Shown: piece after piece, positions 8,658 to 16,836 of the stretch | Layout: each line of letters starts with the position of its first letter | How positions within the stretch are numbered: the stretch's first letter is position 1 | Source: Pelolinea sp. | GTDB lineage: Bacteria; Chloroflexota; Anaerolineae; Anaerolineales; Anaerolineaceae | Reading direction: 5' to 3' | DNA length: 64,000 bases | NCBI GenBank assembly: GCA_012797975.1 | Contig: JAAZOD010000022.1 | Coordinates: 86,797 to 150,796 of the forward strand | Notes under the pieces: model-generated | What the model saw: the letters and a program-made list of their open reading frames with translations, nothing else | The model's database searches: none | Told to the model about the DNA's origin: nothing | Position numbers and translations under genes: made by a program

Positions 8658-10159
8658 TCGAATCCAACCTGCAGAAAAATGAGTTCTTTCGAACGATTCT
8701 CGCTTTTCTGCGCACTTTTAAAGAAAAACCGGTGTATCTGGTTGGGGGAGCAGTGCGGGATGCACTGTTGGGGAAGCCATCGCATGATTTTGATTTCATT
8801 GTGGATGGTGATGCGCTCGTCGTTGCCCGCCGCCTGGCAGATTCCATTAACGGAGCGTTCTATGTGCTGGACGGCACCCGCAACTATGCCAGGGTGATAG
8901 GCAGCGATGAACAGGGGATGCGCACCATTTTTGATTTTGCCCCTCTTTATCAAAATGATCTCCAGATTGACCTGCGTTCGAGAGACTTTTCTATCAATGC
9001 CATTGCCTGTGCGATCACTTCGCCGGGGAGCGCTTTGATCGATCCTCTGCATGGCAGGGAGGATCTCGAAAAAAGAATACTGCGGCCTTGTTCTGATCGG
9101 GCTTTTGTGGACGATCCAGTGCGGATGGTCAGAGCGGCACGTTTTGCGGTGGAATATCAATTGACGATGCCGGCTTCTGTATACCGGCAGATCCGGGAGA
9201 ATGTCCCGGCACTGGCTGATGTTTCAGAAGAACGAAAACGGGATGAGCTGTTCAAGATCTTTGAAAATGAGGATGTGCCGGCGGCGTTGGAGATCCTTGA
9301 AGATACGCGAGTGTTGGAGAGCGTTTTGCCGGAGGTTCAGCGGCTGGTCGGCTTCCAGCAAGGGTCGCCGCATCATTTTGATGGGTGGGGGCATACGCTC
9401 AAAGCGTTGGCATATTGTGAGGCCATGACGAACTATCTTGCAGAGGGTGATAGGGCGGAAGGCCTGTCAAAATGGATGATCGATCTTTATCATCTGCTGG
9501 ATGAGTTCTCAACAGAACTTCGCGCGCTCTTCTCTTCATCCATAGCGGTGGAACGCAGTCTGCGTTCCTTGTTCCTGTTTGCCGCTCTCTGCCATGACAT
9601 TGGAAAACCGTTGGATGTCCCGGAGCAGATCGAAAACCGTACCAAGTATCCGCAGCATGCCCAATTGGGTGCCAGGGCGATGGAAAAACGCTCCAGAGCG
9701 ATGGCCCTCGGCAAGCTCGAAATACAATGGCTGCAATCCTTTATCCGTTGCCACATGCAACTGCACGATCTGGATGTTTCTTCCAGCATGGCGGAGCAGC
9801 GCATCTTTCTGTATCGCTTTTTCAAAAGTGCCGGTCAAACCAGCCCGTTCGTTGCGCTCTTTTCACTGGCTGACTTATTGGCTACCTATGATGCTGCAAT
9901 GTCACCTGATCGCTGGCGGTTGGGTCTTGTCCGCTGTGAAAAGGCCTTGCATGGCTGGTTCCATGAATATGCTGCCCTTGTTGCCCCCGAACCTCTCCTG
10001 GATGGCGTTGAACTGCAAAACGAGTTCAACCTGAAACCTGGCAAAGAATTGGGCAATCTTCTGGCCAGGTTGTGTGAGGCACAGGCGGCTGGAAAGGTCC
10101 GCACCAAACAACAGGCACAGGAATGGATCGGCAGCCTGCTTGCAAAGAAAAAGGATTGA
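8654..10159 (+). CDS. CCA-adding/poly(A) polymerase-type nucleotidyltransferase with HD domain
   Basis: 501 residues. N-terminal class II nucleotidyltransferase head: GGAVRD at 31-36, the metal-binding DFDFIVDGD at 45-53, RDFSINA near 113, and a head/neck helix region with DDPVRMVRAARFA. A central HD phosphohydrolase-like domain begins with HHFDGWGHTLK, followed by LCHDIGKP (about residue 313). The family maintains the CCA end of tRNAs, and the HD domain may add phosphatase or phosphodiesterase activity as in E. coli Cca. It overlaps hpt by four bases. Distinguishing CCA-adding from A-adding activity is not possible from motifs I can see, so no symbol is given. Confidence 0.88.
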   Translation: MIESNLQKNEFFRTILAFLRTFKEKPVYLVGGAVRDALLGKPSHDFDFIVDGDALVVARRLADSINGAFYVLDGTRNYARVIGSDEQGMRTIFDFAPLYQNDLQIDLRSRDFSINAIACAITSPGSALIDPLHGREDLEKRILRPCSDRAFVDDPVRMVRAARFAVEYQLTMPASVYRQIRENVPALADVSEERKRDELFKIFENEDVPAALEILEDTRVLESVLPEVQRLVGFQQGSPHHFDGWGHTLKALAYCEAMTNYLAEGDRAEGLSKWMIDLYHLLDEFSTELRALFSSSIAVERSLRSLFLFAALCHDIGKPLDVPEQIENRTKYPQHAQLGARAMEKRSRAMALGKLEIQWLQSFIRCHMQLHDLDVSSSMAEQRIFLYRFFKSAGQTSPFVALFSLADLLATYDAAMSPDRWRLGLVRCEKALHGWFHEYAALVAPEPLLDGVELQNEFNLKPGKELGNLLARLCEAQAAGKVRTKQQAQEWIGSLLAKKKD

Positions 10160-10161
10160 AC

Positions 10162-10923
10162 GTGGCGGTTAAGTTATTTTATGAAAGATATGGTTCCGGT
10201 TTGCCGGTGGTTTGTTTGCACGGCTATCCGCTCGACCATAGTATCTGGAATCCGCTCATACCGCTTTTGGAACCGAAGGTGCAGCTCATCTTGCCTGATT
10301 TGCGGGGGCATGGCAGATCACCGGTTCCCTGCGCACCGTATTCCATGCAGGATATGGCAGAAGATGTGAAGGTTTTATTGGATGATCTTTTGCTCCAAAA
10401 AGTTGTGCTCATAGGCCAGTCCATGGGCGGCTATATAGCTTTACAGTTCGCCCGTTCTTATCCTGATCGCCTGTCGGGCTTGATTTTGGCGGCTTCTCAT
10501 CCTTACCCGGATGATGAAGAAAAGAAAAAGAACCGCTATGCTTCCATCGAAAAGGTTCGCCGGGAAGGGGTGAAAGAAGCTTTGGCCGGGTTTCCGGAAA
10601 AATTGACCCCAATTCTGGAAATTCAGGATTATACTCGGAAGATCATTAATGCCACCAGCTCTGAAGGGGTGATTGGCAGTTTGCGGGCAATGGCGGAGCG
10701 CTTGGATGGCAGTGATGTTCTGTCAACGCTGGGGATCCCGGCTGCGGTCATTCTGGGGAAAAGAGATCAGTTCGTTTCGATGCAGCAAAGAGAACAGATG
10801 ACGGCGCAGTTTTCGAAGGTTCAATTCGCAATTTTGGAAAATGCGGCTCACATGTTGATGATGGAACAACCCCGGCAAGTAGGGCAATTAATAGTAGATT
10901 TTGTAAGCAAGATAGAGGAGTAG
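10162..10923 (+). CDS. Alpha/beta-hydrolase fold esterase or lyase
   Basis: GTG at 10162 with AGGA six bases upstream, right after the previous stop; 253 residues. The catalytic triad is visible: nucleophile elbow GQSMGGY (Ser87), acid in GKRDQF (Asp202), base in AAHMLMM (His230). The HGYP motif at 20-23 supplies the oxyanion hole. The overall pattern resembles the MenH/3-oxoadipate enol-lactonase/haloperoxidase-like subgroup, but the substrate cannot be told. No signal peptide, so cytoplasmic. It is followed after seven bases by a DUF362-ferredoxin gene, suggesting one operon from tdk to 12043. Confidence 0.88.
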   Translation: MAVKLFYERYGSGLPVVCLHGYPLDHSIWNPLIPLLEPKVQLILPDLRGHGRSPVPCAPYSMQDMAEDVKVLLDDLLLQKVVLIGQSMGGYIALQFARSYPDRLSGLILAASHPYPDDEEKKKNRYASIEKVRREGVKEALAGFPEKLTPILEIQDYTRKIINATSSEGVIGSLRAMAERLDGSDVLSTLGIPAAVILGKRDQFVSMQQREQMTAQFSKVQFAILENAAHMLMMEQPRQVGQLIVDFVSKIEE

Positions 10924-10930
10924 AAATAGA

Positions 10931-12043
10931 ATGGCATCAAAAGTGTTTTTTTCCGATATGCGTGTGCTGCCCGATTATGGGTTGCTGGATAAGCTGGATG
11001 CGTTGATGAAGCGCGCCAGAATGGACGGCATCGATTTCAAAGATAAACTGGTGGCCGTGAAGATCACCTTCGGTGAACGTGGCAATATGGCCTATCTTCG
11101 CCCCGGCTACATTGCCCGGGTCGTTCGATACATTCAGGATTTGGGTGGCAAGCCCTTTTTGGTTGACTGCAACACGCTTTATTACGGTTCACGCTCCAAT
11201 GCGGTTGATCACCTCGAAACAGCCATGCTGCATGGCTTTAACCGTATCGAGGTTGGCTGCAATGCTTTGATCGCGGATGGATTGACCGGCCTGGATTCGA
11301 CCGAAATCGAGATCAATCAGAAATATGTGAAGAAAGCCAAGATCGGCAGCGCCATTGCGGCAGCCGATATTGTCATTTCGGTCAGCCATTTTAAAGGACA
11401 TCAAGAGACCGGTTTCGGCGGAACCTTGAAGAACGTGGGCATGGGCAGCGGTTCACGCTCGGGAAAAATGGAGATGCATGCTGCATCGAAACCGAAGATC
11501 AGGGAAGAGAACTGTATAGCGTGTGGAAAATGTATCACCCATTGTGCCCAGAAAGCCATTTCTTTCAATGCCAAGAAAAAAGCGCAGATCGATTATTCCA
11601 AATGTGTGGGATGCGGGCAATGCGTGGCAAGCTGTCATTACGGTGCTGCCTCAGCCATTTATGATCAACAGGCGGCGGCGCTCGGTGCAAAGATGGCGGA
11701 ATATGCTTACGCGGTTTTGCTGGGAAAACCGAATTTTCATATCAATTTAATGATGGATATCAGTCCGGAATGTGATTGTTGGAGCGTGAACGATCAAGCC
11801 ATTGCCCCCAATATTGGCATGGCGGTTTCTTTTGATCCGGTTGCCTTGGATCGTGCCTGTGTTGACCTGGTGAACAAGGCGCCGGCCATCAGCACCAGCG
11901 TTCTCTTTGACAAAAAACCTTACCAGCCGGCCGAGGATAAGTTTGATCATGTTCATCCTGATGTTACTTGGCGGGATACGCTCACGCATGCTGAGGAGAT
12001 TGGTCTGGGAAGCCAGAATTACGAACTGATTAAAATTCGCTGA
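10931..12043 (+). CDS. DUF362 protein with two C-terminal 4Fe-4S clusters
   Basis: 370 residues. N-terminal DUF362 domain (residues 1-185) with the usual VAVKITFGERGN and SHFKGHQETGFGG segments, then a bacterial ferredoxin domain with Cys195, 198, 201, 205 and Cys225, 228, 231, 235 (two CxxCxxCxxxC sets), then the DUF362 domain resumes to the C terminus. Such an inserted ferredoxin is common in this family in anaerobes, where it is suspected of electron transfer or metal-cofactor work. Cytoplasmic. The substrate is unknown. A strong terminator lies 92 bases downstream. Confidence 0.9.
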   Translation: MASKVFFSDMRVLPDYGLLDKLDALMKRARMDGIDFKDKLVAVKITFGERGNMAYLRPGYIARVVRYIQDLGGKPFLVDCNTLYYGSRSNAVDHLETAMLHGFNRIEVGCNALIADGLTGLDSTEIEINQKYVKKAKIGSAIAAADIVISVSHFKGHQETGFGGTLKNVGMGSGSRSGKMEMHAASKPKIREENCIACGKCITHCAQKAISFNAKKKAQIDYSKCVGCGQCVASCHYGAASAIYDQQAAALGAKMAEYAYAVLLGKPNFHINLMMDISPECDCWSVNDQAIAPNIGMAVSFDPVALDRACVDLVNKAPAISTSVLFDKKPYQPAEDKFDHVHPDVTWRDTLTHAEEIGLGSQNYELIKIR

Positions 12044-12135
12044 TCTGCAAACGGTTGATGTAAAGAGAGGATTTTCTTCCCGCCCTGCATAATTCCCGAA
12101 ACGGTGAATGACGGGGAAGGGCTGATGTCCTGCTC

Positions 12136-12169
12136 ATGAAAAGACGGGGCTCCAACCCCGTCTTTTCAT
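12136..12169 (+). terminator. Intrinsic terminator after the DUF362 gene
   Basis: Perfect 14-base stem ATGAAAAGACGGGG / CCCCGTCTTTTCAT around the loop CTCCAA. The descending arm contains the T-rich part. It may act in both directions. Confidence 0.82.
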
Positions 12170-12217
12170 AAGGTCTGCTTGAACCGACCATGGAATGGTT
12201 ATCGCTCCTGTTTTCAA

Positions 12218-12252
12218 TGTCATCCTGGGCATTAGCGAAAGATCTCTTCGGA
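12218..12252 (+). repeat. Degenerate copy of a GTCATCCTGAGCGAAG-type intergenic repeat
   Basis: The stretch GTCATCCTGGGCATTAGCGA followed by AAGATCTCTTCGG resembles the very common bacterial intergenic element whose core reads GTCATCCTGAGCGAAGCGAA then GGATCT. Only a single imperfect copy is present here. The likeness is from memory of the motif, not from a search. Confidence 0.35.
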
Positions 12253-12510
12253 ATCCGTATTGCAGAAATCGACAGATATATGGCTCACTTCCCTGCCAAT
12301 CTTCATCTCCTTTGCGTATCGTTGTTGTATCTGCATCATTGTGGGGAAAAGTGGAAGTGCCGGGGTGGAATATTTATGAAAGGATGGCCATTTTCCCTTC
12401 CTTTCCCCTTTTTTATTGGTTTTTCCTGGTCCTGTGGTGGAAAGTGGAAAAGAATGGTTTGATTGTTTCGTTCGTGAGAAATCTCTACTGCTCGATCGGC
12501 GTATGGAATA

Positions 12511-12544
12511 TGAAAAGACGAGCTGATCAATTTCGGTCAGCTCG
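12511..12544 (-). terminator. Intrinsic terminator of the sppA/DUF4350-like operon
   Basis: CGAGCTGA (12519-12526) pairs with TCAGCTCG (12537-12544). Read on the minus strand the stem is followed by TCTTTTC. It lies just beyond the stop of the minus-strand gene at 12551. Confidence 0.78.
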
Positions 12545-12550
12545 CCTCGA

Positions 12551-14071
12551 TTACTCAACGGTGGCGCTAGGAGCTGGGGTGGAGGTTGGCTGGATTGCTT
12601 CTTCTGTTTCCACAGAAGGGGTGGAAGTTGCTTTCCAACCGTTCTTATTTTGCTCACAGAGTGCAATGCTGTTTTCGATGTAGCAATTTTGCAGTTTTCC
12701 ACTGGGAATGATCGCCAGCAGGTCCACCAGGTCATCCTGATTATCAGAGAGCAGGATCAGCACTGTTCGGCCTTCTTCTGTCTTCAGGAACAGGAAGCCA
12801 AAATCATTCTGGGTTATCTGCCCCAATCCGCCAATGTAAACCTGGCCGGCTCGCAGCGCGGGTTGTGTGGCGGTTGGTGTCAGGGTTGCTTCTTCTGTTG
12901 CTTCGCCGGTTGCGTTGACCGTGGGCTGCGCGTTTGCCGCTGCCCGGGATTGCGTGGTGAATTGCACATCGAAACCTTTCAGATATTCGTTGATGGTCTC
13001 ATCCGGTGGGATGAGTCCAAGCAGGATCAGATCGTACGTTTCGTCATCTTTTTCCAGGAATTCCACACGGAGATCTTGATCGGCATAGAACTCTTTTAAT
13101 TTGCTGACCTGTTCTAGCAGGTCCTGGTCTAAAACGATTTTGGAGGAAGTGAGGATCCCGATGGGATGCGTAAAGAGATAGGGAAAATCATCGAATGTCG
13201 TTCGGCGTTCGCCATCCAGCAGGAATTTTCCAATGTTGGTTACCAGTTGGTAATTATCCGCTACCTGATAGTAGGGTGAGGTCAAAAAAGTGAAGTCGCC
13301 CAATGCCAGTACATTCCCTGATTGGGTTGCCAGGCACAGATCTTCGCCTGTGTCGGTTAAAGAGGAGAGAGTGTTCTCATCGCCGGCTAAGAGATTGGAT
13401 GCATACGATGAAATCGAGCGGGCAGCGTAGAAAACGACCTGGTGAATATCTTCGGTCAGCTCGTTTTCAGCTTCGGGTTCCAGGTAAATATTACGGAAAT
13501 TGCCTTCATGGTCGTAAACATTATAGGCATAATCATTGCGGAAAATGATCTGGTACGGTTCGAGCAGTTTATTGGCGACCTGCACGCTTTCCGCGCGTGA
13601 GGTGGCATATTCCGATGAGCTGCGGGTCGGGTCGGCGATCACCATTAACCGTCCGCCGCGTTCTGTAAAAGCTTGCACCTCTTGAATTTCGTCTTCTGTG
13701 AAGTTCATGGTGGGAGCAATGGAAACGAACGCGGAGGCTTCTTTGAGCAAGGTGGCCAGATCTTCTCCTTCGTCCAGTGTGACGATTTCTGCTCCGCGCT
13801 CCTTCAGGTCAGCGACCAATATTTCGGCCTCGGAGATCTGATACTGGTTGGCGTGCGCCAGGTCGAATACGACGGTGCCACTTTTTTCCGTCTTGACTGG
13901 CGCGGAAAGAACCGGTGTGGATAGTTCCGGATTGGTTATTTCAAGGCTGAGGAAATCGGGCGTTTGCAGATTTTTGCTGGGGACATAAATGCCCTGGTAA
14001 TACCACAAGGTGCGTGCAAGGATCGGGATCAGGAAAAGCCCGATGACAACGAGAATGGTTTTTGCTTTCAT
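12551..14071 (-). CDS. Membrane-anchored extracytoplasmic protein, DUF4350/GldG-like
   Basis: 506 residues. One N-terminal membrane helix (about residues 4-22) anchors a large extracellular part. Residues 65-190 have an alternating strand-helix pattern with FDLAHAN, then GGRLMVIADPT, like the DUF4350 / GldG-type class I glutamine-amidotransferase-like fold that lacks catalytic residues. Two Thr/Pro/Ala-rich low-complexity stretches (around 375-400 and at the C terminus) look like extracellular linkers. It overlaps the upstream sppA gene by four bases (ATGA), so the two are translationally coupled. Function unknown. The fold assignment is moderate. Confidence 0.75.
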   Translation of the reverse strand: MKAKTILVVIGLFLIPILARTLWYYQGIYVPSKNLQTPDFLSLEITNPELSTPVLSAPVKTEKSGTVVFDLAHANQYQISEAEILVADLKERGAEIVTLDEGEDLATLLKEASAFVSIAPTMNFTEDEIQEVQAFTERGGRLMVIADPTRSSSEYATSRAESVQVANKLLEPYQIIFRNDYAYNVYDHEGNFRNIYLEPEAENELTEDIHQVVFYAARSISSYASNLLAGDENTLSSLTDTGEDLCLATQSGNVLALGDFTFLTSPYYQVADNYQLVTNIGKFLLDGERRTTFDDFPYLFTHPIGILTSSKIVLDQDLLEQVSKLKEFYADQDLRVEFLEKDDETYDLILLGLIPPDETINEYLKGFDVQFTTQSRAAANAQPTVNATGEATEEATLTPTATQPALRAGQVYIGGLGQITQNDFGFLFLKTEEGRTVLILLSDNQDDLVDLLAIIPSGKLQNCYIENSIALCEQNKNGWKATSTPSVETEEAIQPTSTPAPSATVE

Positions 14072-14949
14072 GGAATTTCGCTCCCGTAATCGGGAATATA
14101 TAAAAGGTAAATTCCCGATTCTCGCGGATACCCGGTGGATATCCCGTTTTCATCAAGGAGAAAGAAAGAAGATTCTGCACTGCTAGTTTCGCTGCTTTCT
14201 GAGCTGTTTTCCTTGGCCACCGCAGCCGAGATCTCGATCGTTTTGTAGTGCGCGATATGGGCCATGCGTGCTGCTTTTTCAACTGCACTGCTTTGGGGTG
14301 CCACTTCGTCGATCAAGCCGGCTTTCACCGCTTCGCTGGCCGGATACAGTTCACCGCGCAAGATTTCCTGTTTGCTGAGCTTTAAGTGCTCTCCACGACC
14401 CAGGGCGACCACCTGATAAAAACTTTCTTTGATTAATTCGATATAGCGGGTGTAGTTTTCCCGTTGATTGCCAAAAAGCTTATATGGCCCGGTTGAGATT
14501 GTCTCTTCCAGCACCATTGGAGAGGAGGGTAGCGTGCCGATGACACCCACATTTCCGATCCGGGCAGAAGGGTTGGAAACAACATAATCGGTGCCCATGG
14601 ATAGGTAAAATGAACCGCTTGCAGAAAGTCCTTCCACCATGGCTACCACGGGCTTTGTTTCGCGCAATTTCAACAGTTCCAGATAGATCAGTTCTGTATC
14701 ATTGATCGTCCCGCCCGGGCTATCGATGATAAGAACGACCGCTTTGATTTCAGGGTGGGAACGCGCATATTCGATTTCCTTGATCACCCTGATCGACATT
14801 TTCGTGTCGATTTCATCGCGGATCTGGATGATCCCAATGGCAGGGCGTGGCACAAAACAGGCGGCAAAAATGCCCAAGATTAAAGGGATCAGGAAAATCA
14901 GGATCTCAACACCGTTGTTTGTCGTTTTTGTTGGACTGCTCTTTTTCAT
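14068..14949 (-). CDS. sppA: Signal peptide peptidase SppA, S49 family
   Basis: The start at 14949 (MKKSSPTK) has GAGG six bases upstream; a longer frame reaches 14973 but lacks this. 293 residues, the short SppA36 type. One N-terminal membrane helix (13-32), DSPGG at 76-80, and the nucleophile motif GLSASGSFY with the serine just before the second glycine (Ser111). The following NPSARIGNVGVIG segment is characteristic of S49. The serine/lysine dyad enzyme cleaves remnant signal peptides in the membrane. A Ser-rich low-complexity patch occurs near residue 255-265. Coupled to the membrane protein at 12551. Confidence 0.9.
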   Translation of the reverse strand: MKKSSPTKTTNNGVEILIFLIPLILGIFAACFVPRPAIGIIQIRDEIDTKMSIRVIKEIEYARSHPEIKAVVLIIDSPGGTINDTELIYLELLKLRETKPVVAMVEGLSASGSFYLSMGTDYVVSNPSARIGNVGVIGTLPSSPMVLEETISTGPYKLFGNQRENYTRYIELIKESFYQVVALGRGEHLKLSKQEILRGELYPASEAVKAGLIDEVAPQSSAVEKAARMAHIAHYKTIEISAAVAKENSSESSETSSAESSFFLLDENGISTGYPRESGIYLLYIPDYGSEIP

Positions 14950-15084
14950 GGATACCTCATTACAACCCTTCAACCAAGATTGTACCTTAAAGGATTTGCT
15001 TTTTCTTTGGATAGGTGTCTAATCTGTTTATTCGCCGTGCCGCTATTGTTTTCAAGTTTTTCTATGCATCCGCTTCATGGATAT

Positions 15085-15113
15085 TTGTTTATAGTCTTAT
15101 AAATTACTAATAT
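15085..15113 (+). promoter_or_regulatory. Possible promoter of the FAD/NAD reductase gene
   Basis: TTGTTT at 15085-15090 and TAATAT at 15108-15113, spacer 17, about 50 bases before the start codon in AT-rich sequence. Both boxes are imperfect. Confidence 0.35.
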
Positions 15114-15162
15114 TATTTAAATGGAATTGATTTAGAATGAAAAAGTGACAATAGGTGAGAGC

Positions 15163-16335
15163 ATGAAAGAATTTACGTATTTGATTGTTGGTGGCGGGAT
15201 TACGGCTGCCTATGCCGTAAAAGGGATCCGTGAGTTGGATAAGAGCGGATCGATTGCGATTTTAACCAAAGAAACTGTTGGCCCTTATAACCGACCTCCT
15301 CTTTCAAAGGACTTATGGAAAGGAAAGCCAGCCGATAGCATCTGGCTCCCCATCCATGATAAAAATGTCGAGGTCCTTACCGATCACCAGGTTGTCCAAT
15401 TGAATTTGAAGGAAAAACGGGTAGTCACCCAGAATAAGGACGCTTTTGGGTACAGGACTTTGTTGATTGCCTCTGGAACTGATCCCAAGCATTTACGTTT
15501 CTCCGATAACGATATTATTTATTACCGAGGGTATGCGGATTATTTGAAGCTGCATGAACTTGCGGAAAAACGGGAATCCTTTGCTGTCATCGGTGCTGGT
15601 TTCATTGGTTCCGAGATCGCTGCTGCTTTGAACATGAACGGCAAAAAAGTTTCCATTATTGAGAGTGGGGCAGGGATCGGTTGGCGGGTGTTCCCTCCCG
15701 AGATTGTGGATTATCTCAACGCTTTCTATCGTTCCAAAGGGATAGAGATCCTTGACCGGGCCAGTATCAAAGATGTTGAGAAAAAAGACAGCTACCATCA
15801 TATTGTTTTCAAGAATGACCAAACTTTGGATGTGGATGGAGTGGTTTCAGGGGTTGGGGTACGCCCGAATGCACAGTTTGCTGACAAGGCAGGCATTTTT
15901 GTGGAAGATGGAATTAAAGTGAATTCCTATCTCGAAACATCTGCTCCGGATGTATTCGCAGCCGGTGATGTGGCAGCATTCCATTCCCCTGCGCTTGACA
16001 AGACCTTGCGCATAGAACACAACGATAATGCTAAAAAAATGGGCATGGTGGCCGGCATGAATATGGCTGGTGGAAATCAGGAATACGATTATCTTCCCAT
16101 GTTCTATTCTGATCTTTTTGATATTGGGTATGAAGCGGTCGGTTTGATCGATGCGCGCCTTGATCCGAAAGTGATTTGGAAGGAAGAGTTCAAGCGGGGA
16201 GTGATCTATTACCGAAAGGACAATATCATTAAAGGGATCTTGTTATGGAATGAATGGAATAAGGTGGATCTTGCCCGTGAGATCATCAAAAAACAAAAAT
16301 GGATGGAAGATAAGGATCTTCGAAATTTGATCTAA
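15163..16335 (+). CDS. FAD-dependent pyridine nucleotide-disulfide-type reductase (AIF/ferredoxin reductase-like)
   Basis: The ATG at 15163 follows AGGTGAG; 390 residues. FAD-binding GGG at the N terminus (YLIVGGGITAAYA), the PYNRPPLSK segment typical of rubredoxin/ferredoxin reductases of the AIF type, the NAD-binding VIGAGFIGSE near residue 149, and the second FAD motif VFAAGDVA near residue 267. There is no Rieske domain and no redox-active CxxxxC disulfide, so it should transfer electrons from NAD(P)H to a separate carrier. It stands alone between two minus-strand genes, with its own terminator. The partner is unknown. Confidence 0.9.
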   Translation: MKEFTYLIVGGGITAAYAVKGIRELDKSGSIAILTKETVGPYNRPPLSKDLWKGKPADSIWLPIHDKNVEVLTDHQVVQLNLKEKRVVTQNKDAFGYRTLLIASGTDPKHLRFSDNDIIYYRGYADYLKLHELAEKRESFAVIGAGFIGSEIAAALNMNGKKVSIIESGAGIGWRVFPPEIVDYLNAFYRSKGIEILDRASIKDVEKKDSYHHIVFKNDQTLDVDGVVSGVGVRPNAQFADKAGIFVEDGIKVNSYLETSAPDVFAAGDVAAFHSPALDKTLRIEHNDNAKKMGMVAGMNMAGGNQEYDYLPMFYSDLFDIGYEAVGLIDARLDPKVIWKEEFKRGVIYYRKDNIIKGILLWNEWNKVDLAREIIKKQKWMEDKDLRNLI

Positions 16336-16343
16336 TGAAAATG

Positions 16344-16374
16344 AAAAGCGCAAAGGATTTCCTTTGCGCTTTTT
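16344..16374 (+). terminator. Bidirectional intrinsic terminator
   Basis: Perfect 13-base stem AAAAGCGCAAAGG / CCTTTGCGCTTTT with loop ATTT, then T. It lies between the convergent reductase gene and the minus-strand lipoprotein gene and can serve both. Confidence 0.9.
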
Positions 16375-16386
16375 CTGTTGTGTTTT

Positions 16387-16794
16387 CTATTGCGATGGGA
16401 AATCCGGGAACCAGAAGCCGGAAATTAGGTACGGTTCGGCAGGGTCATGCACCAGCCGCATGGTGAGCGATCCCTCGCTGAATTGCACGGCATAATACGA
16501 GATAAGGTACCCTTCTTCATAGGTTGTTTTGTCATAGGTTAATGATTGGTAGTCCCCGACGGTCTGCAGGAAGCTGTCGCGAATGCTGGTAAAGTTGGTT
16601 TCATCGGTGGAAGACAGCATCTTTTCATTGAAGTCTTTGTGGAAGTTCTCAAAATCATTGGCCTGGATGCTCGAAAACAGATTTTCTGCCATGGGCTGGC
16701 TGATCGTTTGAAAGTTTTCGGGCACTTGAGCTGATTTTGCACTGCAAGCGGATAATACGAAGAGAAAACAAGCGATCGTGATAATTCGTTTCAT
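16387..16794 (-). CDS. Small lipoprotein, DUF3887-like
   Basis: 135 residues. Lipoprotein signal peptide with lipobox LSAC, Cys17 being the lipidated residue. The remainder is a compact domain with AENLFSSIQANDFENFHKDF and a C-terminal hydrophobic GFWF segment, as in DUF3887/SnoaL-like small domains that bind unknown ligands at the cell surface. Shared terminator with the reductase gene. Function not known. Confidence 0.8.
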   Translation of the reverse strand: MKRIITIACFLFVLSACSAKSAQVPENFQTISQPMAENLFSSIQANDFENFHKDFNEKMLSSTDETNFTSIRDSFLQTVGDYQSLTYDKTTYEEGYLISYYAVQFSEGSLTMRLVHDPAEPYLISGFWFPDFPSQ

Positions 16795-16836
16795 CGATTA
16801 CTCCTTTGAAGTTCATGCAATGGGAATATTATATCG

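Larger units (their letters stand above)
12044..12550. other. Non-coding interval with two terminators and repeat-like sequence
   Basis: No convincing gene. Short open frames at 12190-12480 lack a ribosome site and any recognisable protein character. The interval holds the terminator of the plus-strand operon near its left side, the terminator of the minus-strand operon at its right side, and between them purine/pyrimidine-skewed sequence with a loose inverted repeat (arms near 12388-12406 and 12439-12457) and one degenerate copy of a widespread intergenic motif at 12218-12252. Confidence 0.6.

Noticed and set aside
12190-12735. Overlapping short frames on both strands of the interval and its right edge
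   Set aside because: No ribosome site, no start conservation and one part antisense to the DUF4350-like gene.
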